From Streptomyces coacervatus (GTDB lineage Bacteria; Actinomycetota; Actinomycetes; Streptomycetales; Streptomycetaceae): DNA of 64,000 bases. Positions 57,921 to 64,000 of the stretch are shown piece by piece. Made by a program: the position numbers and the translations under genes. Below the pieces are notes generated by a model. The model saw only the letters and a program-made list of their open reading frames with translations. It did no database searches and had not been told where the DNA came from. The DNA is taken from assembly GCF_029223485.1 (NCBI RefSeq), contig NZ_JARHTP010000018.1, positions 1-64,000 on the forward strand, read 5' to 3'. The stretch's first letter is position 1. The number at the start of each line of letters is the position of its first letter.

Positions 57921-58334
57921 ATGGCGACCTATTCGCAGGACCCAGAGGCCCCCGACGCCGCGTACCTCGACTTCTGGCGGGAACGGCACCTGTGCACGCT
58001 GACGACGCCGCGCCCGGACGGCAGCCCGCACGTGGTGCCCGTCGGGGTCACATACGATCCCGGCGCCGGGCTTGCTCGGGTGATTGCGAACAAGACGAGC
58101 ACCAAGGTGCTGAACGTGCTGGCCGCCGGCGCCGAGGGCGCCCGGGTCGCGGTCTGCCAGGTGGACGGGCGGCGCTGGGCGACCCTGGAGGGCCGGGCCC
58201 TCGTACGGGCCGAGCCGGAGCGGGTCGCGGAGGCGGAGCAGCGGTACGCCGAGCGCTACCGGCGGACGCCCGGGCCGAACCCGTCACGCGTGGTGATCGA
58301 GATCGAGCTGACGCGGGCGATGGGCCTCGCGTGA
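57921..58334 (+). CDS. PPOX-class (F420/FMN-binding split-barrel) protein
   Basis: A 137-residue member of the pyridoxamine-phosphate-oxidase-like split barrel, of the short F420-dependent type common in actinobacteria. Landmarks are FWRERHLCTLTTPRPDGSPHVVPVGVTYD, ANKTSTKVLNVLAAGAEGARVAVCQVDGRRWATLEGRA and VIEIELTRAMG. Substrate unknown. It is divergent from clpB with only 130 bases between; part of its promoter region carries the HAIR element. A strong hairpin follows. Confidence 0.88.
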   Translation: MATYSQDPEAPDAAYLDFWRERHLCTLTTPRPDGSPHVVPVGVTYDPGAGLARVIANKTSTKVLNVLAAGAEGARVAVCQVDGRRWATLEGRALVRAEPERVAEAEQRYAERYRRTPGPNPSRVVIEIELTRAMGLA

Positions 58335-58402
58335 CGGCTGTTTTCAGCCACTGCGCGGCACCGGCCGAATACGCCGATACCCGGAAATGTCGCGCAAAAC
58401 TG

Positions 58403-58441
58403 CAGCGGCGTCACCGTGTTCAGGTCACGGTGACGCCGCTG
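58403..58441. terminator. Bidirectional hairpin terminator between convergent genes
   Basis: A perfect 16-bp stem, CAGCGGCGTCACCGTG (58403-58418) with CACGGTGACGCCGCTG (58426-58441), and a 7-base loop. It sits between the convergent PPOX gene (stop 58334) and the gene ending at 58486. Confidence 0.9.
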
Positions 58442-58485
58442 CGGGGGGAAGTACCTGAGCGAACTGTTACGACGGGGGATTCGCG

Positions 58486-58821
58486 TCAGGCACTGCGGGG
58501 GGTGGCTGAGATGGTCCGAACATCGGGGGTTTCCGGTTCCACCAGCCGGTGGTCTCGTTGGTCGAGATTCACAAAGATCATTCCGTACCGGACGGCACAT
58601 CGCACGGGCTGCGGCGCCCCCCGAGGCCGCCGCAGACACCGGTACGCCCGTACGTCCTCGTCCTCATCGCGCGTGACCACGACCGGCTCACCGAACACGG
58701 TCACCATCAACGAGTCACCGGAGTGGGGGATCGCGGTGACAAGATCGATGAAGTGCCAGCCGGAGCGGTAGGCCGTGGCCATTTCGCGGCGGAAGGAGCG
58801 GTCGTCGGGTGGAGTGGTCAT
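58486..58821 (-). CDS. Degenerate Rieske-like small protein
   Basis: A 111-residue protein that resembles the start of ring-hydroxylating dioxygenase Rieske domains: REMATAYRSGWHFIDLVTAI, PHSGDSLMVTVFGEPVVVTR and DEDEDVRAYRC. The [2Fe-2S] ligand pairs CxH and Cx2H are missing, and the segment where they would sit reads CLRRPRGAPQPVRCAVRYG. It ends GMIFVNLDQRDHRLVEPE. It is therefore unlikely to carry an iron-sulfur cluster. Its ATG overlaps the stop of the DVGW-repeat peptide gene (ATGA), so the two are co-translated. Confidence 0.7.
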   Translation of the reverse strand: MTTPPDDRSFRREMATAYRSGWHFIDLVTAIPHSGDSLMVTVFGEPVVVTRDEDEDVRAYRCLRRPRGAPQPVRCAVRYGMIFVNLDQRDHRLVEPETPDVRTISATPRSA

Positions 58822-59060
58822 GCGTCCGCGCCCGCCGGGGTTCCCCAGCCGACGTCACCGGGGCTGTCGCCGGCCACGACCACCCAGCCGACGTCGCCGG
58901 AGCCGCCCGCGGTGACCGCCCAGCCGACATCCTGGGCCGAAGTGTGCTCTGTCTTGGTCGGGCTCACACCCCAGCCGACGTCGAGAGGACCAGCCGCACC
59001 GCTGGCCAGCGCGACTACGAAGGCAGTGGCAAGCACCGAGCGAAGCATTCTCTTTTTCAT
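58818..59060 (-). CDS. Secreted peptide with four DVGW repeats
   Basis: An 80-residue exported peptide from the ATG at 59060. Residues 1-23 are a signal peptide (MKKRMLRSVLATAFVVALAS). The mature part is built on four DVGW units at 27-30, 44-47, 56-59 and 69-72, separated by Gly/Ser/Ala/Thr-rich spacers. It is coupled to the Rieske-like gene downstream and divergent from an orphan LuxR-type regulator at 59191. A role as secreted signal, surface peptide or modified-peptide precursor is possible; none is proven. Confidence 0.7.
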   Translation of the reverse strand: MKKRMLRSVLATAFVVALASGAAGPLDVGWGVSPTKTEHTSAQDVGWAVTAGGSGDVGWVVVAGDSPGDVGWGTPAGADA

Positions 59061-59190
59061 GGTCGGCTTCGTCCTCACTTGATGGCTTCCTCTCCCCCGT
59101 GAAACAAGACGATGGCTCATTCAGGCACGTCAATGCCACAGAAGAGATGCATCATGTTCCTGCACGTTCAGGACCCTGGGGGGTGGAGAT

Positions 59191-60171
59191 TTGCCAACAA
59201 AGAGCACAAAGCCGACACATCCTCATGGCATCACAGACCTGTGTGCCGACGGTTCACGTCTCTACGCCAGTGCTCTCAGTTCCGGACGTATCTCCCGGAA
59301 CGAGGTCGAGAACGCGCCCTGTCTGCTCGAATTCGCCCTGCTCCATCCCGATCCGGACGACCCGAGCTGGCTACGCCCGGTTCCTCCGTCCGTCGTACTC
59401 GCGCAGCAACTTCAGCCCCTGGAGCGCGAGATACAGGACCGGCGGCGGACCACCCTGGACCTCGCGGACGCCTTCCAGCCGTTCCTGGACATCAGTGCCC
59501 AGAAACCCGCCACCACGCACGCGATCACCGTGCTGGAGGGCATCGACCGTATCCATGCCGCGCTCGACATGGCCATCGCGGAGGCGCGCACCGAGGTCCT
59601 GACCGTGCAGCCCGGAGGCAGCCGGCCGGAGCACATCCTCAGCCAGGCGCTCAAGCGCAGCAAGCCGCTGATCGAGCGCGGCATCTCCATGCGGACGCTC
59701 TACCAGCACACCGTCCGGCACAGTCAGAGCACGTACGCCTACATGGACCAGATGGCGGGCGCCAAGGTCGAGATCCGCACGCTCGAGGAGCTCATCGAGC
59801 GGCTCATCATCTGCGACAGCTCGGTCGCCTTCATCCCCGCCCAGGACGACCGGACGGTCGCCCTGGAGCTGCGCCACCCCGGTCTCGTGCAGTACCTGAT
59901 CAAGGTCTTCGAACAGCTCTGGCAGCGGGCCACCCCGCTGATGGACGAGGTTCCCTACGAGTCCACCCCCGAGGGCATCACCGGCGTCCAGCGGTCCATA
60001 GCGAAGCTGCTCATCGAGGGCCATGTCGACGAGGCGATCGCCCGCCGGCTCGGCATGAACGTCCGCACCTGCCGGGCCCACATAGCCAAGCTGGCGGCCG
60101 CCCTGGGCAGCGGCAGCCGGGCCCAGCTCGGCTATCTCATCGCCCAGTCCGGCATCCTGGACCGTGAGTGA
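59191..60171 (+). CDS. Orphan LuxR-type helix-turn-helix regulator, copy 1
   Basis: A 326-residue regulator starting at TTG 59191 with GGTGGAGA upstream. The first 250 residues are a sensor-like region with CLLEFALLHPDPDD, AITVLEGIDRIHAALDMAI, EVLTVQPGGSRPEHI and FIPAQDDRTVALELRHPGLVQYLIKVFE. The C-terminus is a LuxR-type helix-turn-helix (IAKLLIEGHVDEAIARRLGM then NVRTCRAHIAKLAAAL). There is no receiver domain. The middle resembles the ligand-binding region seen in TrmB-like regulators. It is divergent from the DVGW peptide gene and paralogous to the gene at 60302. Confidence 0.85.
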   Translation: MPTKSTKPTHPHGITDLCADGSRLYASALSSGRISRNEVENAPCLLEFALLHPDPDDPSWLRPVPPSVVLAQQLQPLEREIQDRRRTTLDLADAFQPFLDISAQKPATTHAITVLEGIDRIHAALDMAIAEARTEVLTVQPGGSRPEHILSQALKRSKPLIERGISMRTLYQHTVRHSQSTYAYMDQMAGAKVEIRTLEELIERLIICDSSVAFIPAQDDRTVALELRHPGLVQYLIKVFEQLWQRATPLMDEVPYESTPEGITGVQRSIAKLLIEGHVDEAIARRLGMNVRTCRAHIAKLAAALGSGSRAQLGYLIAQSGILDRE

Positions 60172-60227
60172 CGCCTCCGGCGGGGTGCGGTGGTGTTTGC
60201 AGCTGGGCGGTTGGGGGCGCCGTCCCT

Positions 60228-60294
60228 GGGGGCTGCCGCCCCCAGACCCCCGCTTCGACCTGAACGGCCTCGTCCTCAAACGCCGGACGGGCTG
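60228..60294. repeat. Dispersed intergenic repeat, type CTCAAACGCCGGACGGGCTG (copy 2)
   Basis: Near-identical to 36649-36717, with the same hairpin GGGGGCTGCCGCCCCC at its start. It separates the 3' ends of the two convergent LuxR-type regulator genes. Confidence 0.85.
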
Positions 60295-60301
60295 AAATGC
60301 C

Positions 60302-61348
60302 TCAGCGGGGCGTCGGGGATTGCTGGCCCGGAAGCGTGACCGACGAGCCGATGTCCGCCGGGTGGCGTGGGCCGTCGAGGCCCACCTGGGCTATGCGGAC
60401 GCCGAGTTGGGTGCGGCTGGCCGCGCCCAAGGTCTCGGAGAGGCGGGCGATGTGGGCGCGGCAGGTGCGGACGCTTATGCCGAGCCGTTCCGCGATCACC
60501 GCGTCCTGGTGGCCCTCCGCAAGGAGCGCCGCGATGGACTGCTCACGGTGGGAGATGCCCTCGATGCCGGTGTCGGGCAGCGGCGCGGTCAGCGGGATGG
60601 CGAGGCGCCAGAGGCGTTCGAAGACCGTGACCAGGTACTCGACCAGGGCCGGGTGGCGCAGCTCCAGCGCCAGGGTGCGGTCCGCGTTCGCCGGGATGAA
60701 GGCCACCGTGCGGTCGAAGAGGATCAGCCGGTCGATCACCTCGTCCAGGGTGCGGGCCTCGACCGAACCGCCCATCAGTTCAAGGTAGTTGAGCAGGCCC
60801 TGGCCGTGCCGGGCCACGTGCGTGTACAGGTCGCGCATGCGCACTCCCCGGCCGCGCAGCGCGAGTGCCCGGTGCAGGCCCTCGGTCAGTTCGTGCTCGG
60901 GGCGGATGCCACCCGGCTGGACGGTGAGGACCTCCGTGGTGCACGCCTCGGTCGCCGCGTCCATGGCCGCCTGGATACGGGACAGCCCGTCGAGGACACG
61001 GATCGCGGTGCCCTCCGCGGCTCCGGAGCCCGCCTGCGTCGCGGGCCCCAGACCGGCGTACCGCTCGACGGCGGCGACCGCCGCGCCCACCCGCCGCTGG
61101 CTCGCGCTGACCTCGTCGTAGACCCCGCGCAGCAGCCTGGTCATGACCTCCTGCGGGGACGTCGGGACCAGCCAGGCCATGTCGTCGGGGTCGGGGTGCA
61201 GCAGGGCCAGTTCCAGCAGGCACGGCACCGGTTCGGCGTCCCGGCGCGCCACCCGGCCCCGCCGTACGGCCCGGGAGTACACACGATCCCCGGCGTCGCA
61301 CAGTCGGTCGGCACCGTGTGGATGCTCATCCGTCCCGTGCCCGGTCAT
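60302..61348 (-). CDS. Orphan LuxR-type helix-turn-helix regulator, copy 2
   Basis: A 348-residue paralogue of the gene at 59191, sharing CLLELALLHPDPDDMAWL, AIRVLDGLSRIQAAMDAA, EVLTVQPGGIRPEHEL, RTLDEVIDRLILFDRTVAFI and LALELRHPALVEYLVTVFERLW. The C-terminal helix-turn-helix is IAALLAEGHQDAVIAERLGI then SVRTCRAHIARLSETL. The ATG at 61348 (MTGHGTDEHPHG) matches the paralogue's N-terminal region best. The C-terminus extends about 20 residues past copy 1. The pair are convergent. Confidence 0.85.
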   Translation of the reverse strand: MTGHGTDEHPHGADRLCDAGDRVYSRAVRRGRVARRDAEPVPCLLELALLHPDPDDMAWLVPTSPQEVMTRLLRGVYDEVSASQRRVGAAVAAVERYAGLGPATQAGSGAAEGTAIRVLDGLSRIQAAMDAATEACTTEVLTVQPGGIRPEHELTEGLHRALALRGRGVRMRDLYTHVARHGQGLLNYLELMGGSVEARTLDEVIDRLILFDRTVAFIPANADRTLALELRHPALVEYLVTVFERLWRLAIPLTAPLPDTGIEGISHREQSIAALLAEGHQDAVIAERLGISVRTCRAHIARLSETLGAASRTQLGVRIAQVGLDGPRHPADIGSSVTLPGQQSPTPR

Positions 61349-61684
61349 CGCCCATCCCACCCCCGGTTCCAGCGTCTTCCGCAGCGCAACTATGCGCGGC
61401 CCGGACCAGCTCCGCAACACGGCTCGACCCGAACTGAGCGGCCGAAACCACCTATACGTCCGGCTATTTCCGGCCCTCCACCAACCGCCTTGCAACAACC
61501 TGACGCCGCCACGACAACCGCCGGTTGCGCCCCGTCAGGGGCGCGGGGAACTGCGCGATCAACCACGACGACGCCGCAGAAGACCGACAACCCATTCCGC
61601 CACACCCCGCGGAGCACTCAGCATGCAAGCTGCCGGAAATGAGTCAGTGATCGTCGCGTTACACCCCGCCTCTAACGTCCCCTC
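61349..61684. other. 336-bp intergenic region before ATP-grasp gene
   Basis: No gene. It must hold the promoters of the divergent LuxR-type gene and the ATP-grasp gene. It contains the second copy of the GGGGAACTGCGCGA repeat (61527-61564). Nothing else is recognised. Confidence 0.6.
61527..61564. repeat. Dispersed Streptomyces intergenic repeat, type GGGGAACTGCGCGA (copy 2)
   Basis: A GCGCCCC-GTCA-GGGGCGC hairpin (61527-61544) runs into GGGGAACTGCGCGATCAACC. It shares an 18-base core with 4085-4120 in the opposite orientation. Confidence 0.75.
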
Positions 61685-63229
61685 ATGGCGGACATATTTG
61701 ACGCATACGCATTGGCCGATGCGTGGGACGAAATGTTTGAGCGGCCGGGCGAGGTCAGGGCCGCCTACGAGCCAGTGCTGACGGCCCTGCAGCCCATCGA
61801 GCCGAGTGAACTCCGGTTCCGGGCCGACCAGATGGCCCGGGCCTTCACGGACCGCGGTGTGACCTACGCCTTCGCGGGCGAGGAGCGGCCCTGGCCGCTG
61901 GATCTGGTGCCCCGGATCCTCGACGCCCTGGAATGGGATCTCATACAACGCGGGGTGAGCCAGAGAGTCAGGGCCCTGGAGGCCTATCTCGCCGACGCCT
62001 ACGGGCAGTGCCGCGCCTTCGAGGACGGTGTCGTGCCCTGGCGGCTGCTGCTCAACTCCGGCCACTTCCACCGGGCGGCGCAGGGCGTCGAGCCGCCCGG
62101 CGGCGTCCGCATCCATGTCGCCGGCATCGACCTCGTACGCGACGAGGCCGGGGACTTCCGGGTGCTCGAGGACAATGTGCGGGTGCCCAGCGGGGTGTCG
62201 TACGTCATCGAGAACCGGCGCGCGATGACCCGGATCTTCCCGTCCCTGTTCGCGGAACAGCATGTGGTGCCCGTCGACGGATACGCGCAGAAGCTGCTCT
62301 CCGCCCTGCGCGCCGCCGCCCCCGACGGTGCGCAGGACCCGAGGGTCGTCGTACTCACCCCGGGCCCCAGCAACGCCGCCTACTTCGAACACGCCCTGCT
62401 CGCCCGGCTGATGGGCGTGCAGCTGGTCGAGGGGCACGACCTGGTCTGCCGCAACAACCGCGTCTGGATGCGCACCACACGCGGCGAGGTGCCCGTCCAT
62501 GTCGTATACCGGCGGCTCGACGACGACTTCCTCGATCCGCTCCACTTCCGCCCGGACTCGGTGATCGGCTGCCCCGGCATCATGGGCGCAGCCATGGCGG
62601 GCAACGTCACACTCGCGAACGCCGTGGGCAACGGGATCGCGGACGACAAGCTGCTCTACACGTACGTACCGGACCTGATCCGTTACTACCTCTCCGAGGA
62701 ACCGATTCTGCCGAACGTCGAGTCTTATCGGCCCGATGAGCCAGGGCAGTTGGAGGCGGTCCTCGACCAGATCGACCGGCTGGTCATCAAGCCCGTCGAC
62801 GGCGCGGGCGGGCAGGGAATCGTGATCGGTCCCAAGGCCGACAAGGACACCCTCGAGCGCACTCGCAAAGCCGTCACCGCCGACCCGCGCGGCTTCATCG
62901 CCCAGCGGCCCGTCGCCCTGTCCACCTCCCCCACCCTCGCGGGCGAGCGCATGGCACCCCGCCACATCGACCTCAGGCCCTTCGCCGTGAACGACGGCAA
63001 CGATGTCTGGGTGCTCCCGGGCGGCCTGACCCGAGTGGCCCTCCAGGAGGGCAACCTGATCGTCAACTCCAGCCAGGGCGGCGGCTCCAAGGACACCTGG
63101 GTGCTCGCGGAGGGCCCGGCCGAGCAGCCGGCGCCCGAGCCCGCCGCCGCGCTCCCCTCCGTCGCCCCGCGCCGGCTCGGACCCGACGGCACCCGTGCCG
63201 TCGTACAGGAAGGGGCGCAGCAGCAGTGA
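61685..63229 (+). CDS. Circularly permuted ATP-grasp protein (DUF404/DUF407 type)
   Basis: A 514-residue protein of the circularly permuted ATP-grasp family, predicted to form amide or peptide bonds. Landmarks are FRADQMARAFTDRGVTYAFAGEERPWPLDLVPRIL, VLEDNVRVPSGVSYVIENRRAM, YVPDLIRYYLSEEPILPNV, VIKPVDGAGGQGIVIGP (ATP-binding loop) and HIDLRPFAV. It overlaps the alpha-E gene start as GTGA. Such pairs are often followed by a transglutaminase-like protease and are proposed to make or modify a peptide; any further gene lies outside the window. Confidence 0.92.
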   Translation: MADIFDAYALADAWDEMFERPGEVRAAYEPVLTALQPIEPSELRFRADQMARAFTDRGVTYAFAGEERPWPLDLVPRILDALEWDLIQRGVSQRVRALEAYLADAYGQCRAFEDGVVPWRLLLNSGHFHRAAQGVEPPGGVRIHVAGIDLVRDEAGDFRVLEDNVRVPSGVSYVIENRRAMTRIFPSLFAEQHVVPVDGYAQKLLSALRAAAPDGAQDPRVVVLTPGPSNAAYFEHALLARLMGVQLVEGHDLVCRNNRVWMRTTRGEVPVHVVYRRLDDDFLDPLHFRPDSVIGCPGIMGAAMAGNVTLANAVGNGIADDKLLYTYVPDLIRYYLSEEPILPNVESYRPDEPGQLEAVLDQIDRLVIKPVDGAGGQGIVIGPKADKDTLERTRKAVTADPRGFIAQRPVALSTSPTLAGERMAPRHIDLRPFAVNDGNDVWVLPGGLTRVALQEGNLIVNSSQGGGSKDTWVLAEGPAEQPAPEPAAALPSVAPRRLGPDGTRAVVQEGAQQQ

Positions 63230-64000
63230 ACGACGTGATCCTCTCCCGGATAGCCGAGGCCCTGACCTGGACCGGCCGCTATGTCGAGCGCGCCGACGCC
63301 ACGGGCCGCATCCTCGACGCGTATCTGCACCGTCTGCTGGAGGACCCCTGGCGCGACGAGGACGCCGCCTGCCGGTCGCTGTACGCGATCCTCGGCATGG
63401 ACGCGGGCGGCGAACGCGTGGACATGCAACAGGTCCTGGACCAGCTGGCCTTCGACGCCCGTTCGACGGGGTCGATCGAGGGCGCGCTGGGGGCGGCGCG
63501 GCTGAATGCCCGCAGCGCCCGTGAGGCCATCTCCTCCGAGATGTGGGAGTGCCTCAACTCCACCTGGCACGCGCTGGCCGACCAGCGGATGGCGGCCCGG
63601 CGTACGGGCCCGTACGCCTATCTGGAACTGGTGCGCCGCCGGGCCGCGTTGTTCTTCGGCCTCGCCGACTCGACCATGAGCCGGGACGACAGCTGGCGTT
63701 TCGTCGTCCTGGGCCGCAGCCTGGAGCGGGTGGACATGACCGTACGGCTGCTGTCCGTGCGCGTGCTGGACGCCGTGCACGCGCCCGACTGGCCGACGCT
63801 GCTGAGCGCCTCGGGCGCCGACGAGGCGTATGCACGTGTGAACGGCGGTTTCGGCGACACCCCGCGAGTGGCCGAATTCCTGCTCCTGGACCGGGACTTC
63901 CCGCGCTCGGCGCTGCATGCGCTCACCACGGCGGAGGAGTGCCTTACGGCGCTGGGCCGCCCCCGCCAGGACCCGGCGCGCCGCCCGATCGGCCGGCTGC
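63226..64000 (+). CDS. Alpha-E domain protein (DUF403), partial
   Basis: The first 258 codons of an alpha-helical DUF403 (alpha-E) protein, cut by the window edge. The N-terminus is MNDVILSRIAEALTWTGRYV then ERADATGRILDAYLHRLLED, followed by EGALGAARLNARSAREAISSEMWECLNSTW and SWRFVVLGRSLERVDMTVRLL, all typical. The GTG start overlaps the ATP-grasp stop (GTGA), so the two are co-translated and probably act together. The C-terminal part is not visible. Confidence 0.92.
   Translation, partial: MNDVILSRIAEALTWTGRYVERADATGRILDAYLHRLLEDPWRDEDAACRSLYAILGMDAGGERVDMQQVLDQLAFDARSTGSIEGALGAARLNARSAREAISSEMWECLNSTWHALADQRMAARRTGPYAYLELVRRRAALFFGLADSTMSRDDSWRFVVLGRSLERVDMTVRLLSVRVLDAVHAPDWPTLLSASGADEAYARVNGGFGDTPRVAEFLLLDRDFPRSALHALTTAEECLTALGRPRQDPARRPIGRL

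Overview
The window is chromosomal DNA from a Streptomyces or a very close actinomycete. Base composition is very GC-rich, coding frames show the usual GC-rich third positions, GTG and TTG starts are common, and many gene pairs overlap by 1-8 bases. Several lineage markers are present: DUF397/XRE-DUF5753 pairs, NarL-type two-component systems, a HAIR operator before clpB, and two dispersed intergenic repeat families. No rRNA, tRNA or CRISPR array was recognised.

Layout, left to right. 0-4 kb: tandem repeats, then ethanolamine ammonia-lyase (eutBC) divergent from an APC permease. 4-7.4 kb: a secreted DUF6801 protein overlapping a membrane-anchored NACHT NTPase. 7.3-10.4 kb: a GbsR/MarR regulator divergent from an ABC exporter, with a clear operator between them. 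10.4-14.4 kb: Uma2 nuclease-like protein, P450, GntR regulator and MFS exporter. 14.5-26 kb is an accessory region. It holds XRE/DUF397/DUF6879 modules, an IS630-family element sitting inside a small gene, an ATPase-like anti-sigma protein, a methyltransferase, transposase remnants, a sesquiterpene-synthase-like gene translationally coupled to a P450, and a DUF2975/YozG-like pair with a 43-bp perfect palindrome. 26-33 kb: two NarL-type two-component systems, the second at the end of an overlapping hydrolase-acyltransferase-kinase-regulator operon; the same 19-nt box lies upstream of both operons. 33-36 kb: kynurenine pathway (tryptophan dioxygenase, kynureninase, formamidase-like hydrolase). 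36-46 kb: mostly housekeeping genes (DUF3151, DHA2 exporter, class II aldolase, pyrE, aldose epimerase, SRPBCC protein, a third two-component system, membrane spermidine-synthase-like protein, DUF2617). 46.6-54.5 kb: Gly/Cys-rich membrane protein, aminotransferase, a trypsin-NACHT-LRR protein followed by a small Trypco2 protein, a polysaccharide deacetylase and a PIG-V-like mannosyltransferase. 54.5-64 kb: YbjN protein, clpB, a PPOX-fold protein, a degenerate Rieske-like protein coupled to a secreted DVGW-repeat peptide, two paralogous orphan LuxR-type regulators, and a circularly permuted ATP-grasp/alpha-E pair that runs off the end.

The strongest candidate systems are three. (1) The trypsin-NACHT-LRR plus Trypco2 pair at 48.3-52.1 kb has the architecture of predicted NTP-dependent conflict systems. 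(2) The second NACHT protein at 5.0-7.4 kb carries an N-terminal Gly-rich motif reminiscent of bacterial amyloid-signalling sequences. (3) The locus at 58.5-61.3 kb pairs a secreted peptide with four DVGW repeats and orphan LuxR-type regulators. The accessory region also records clear mobile-DNA events, including an IS630 insertion whose removal in silico restores a 72-codon gene.
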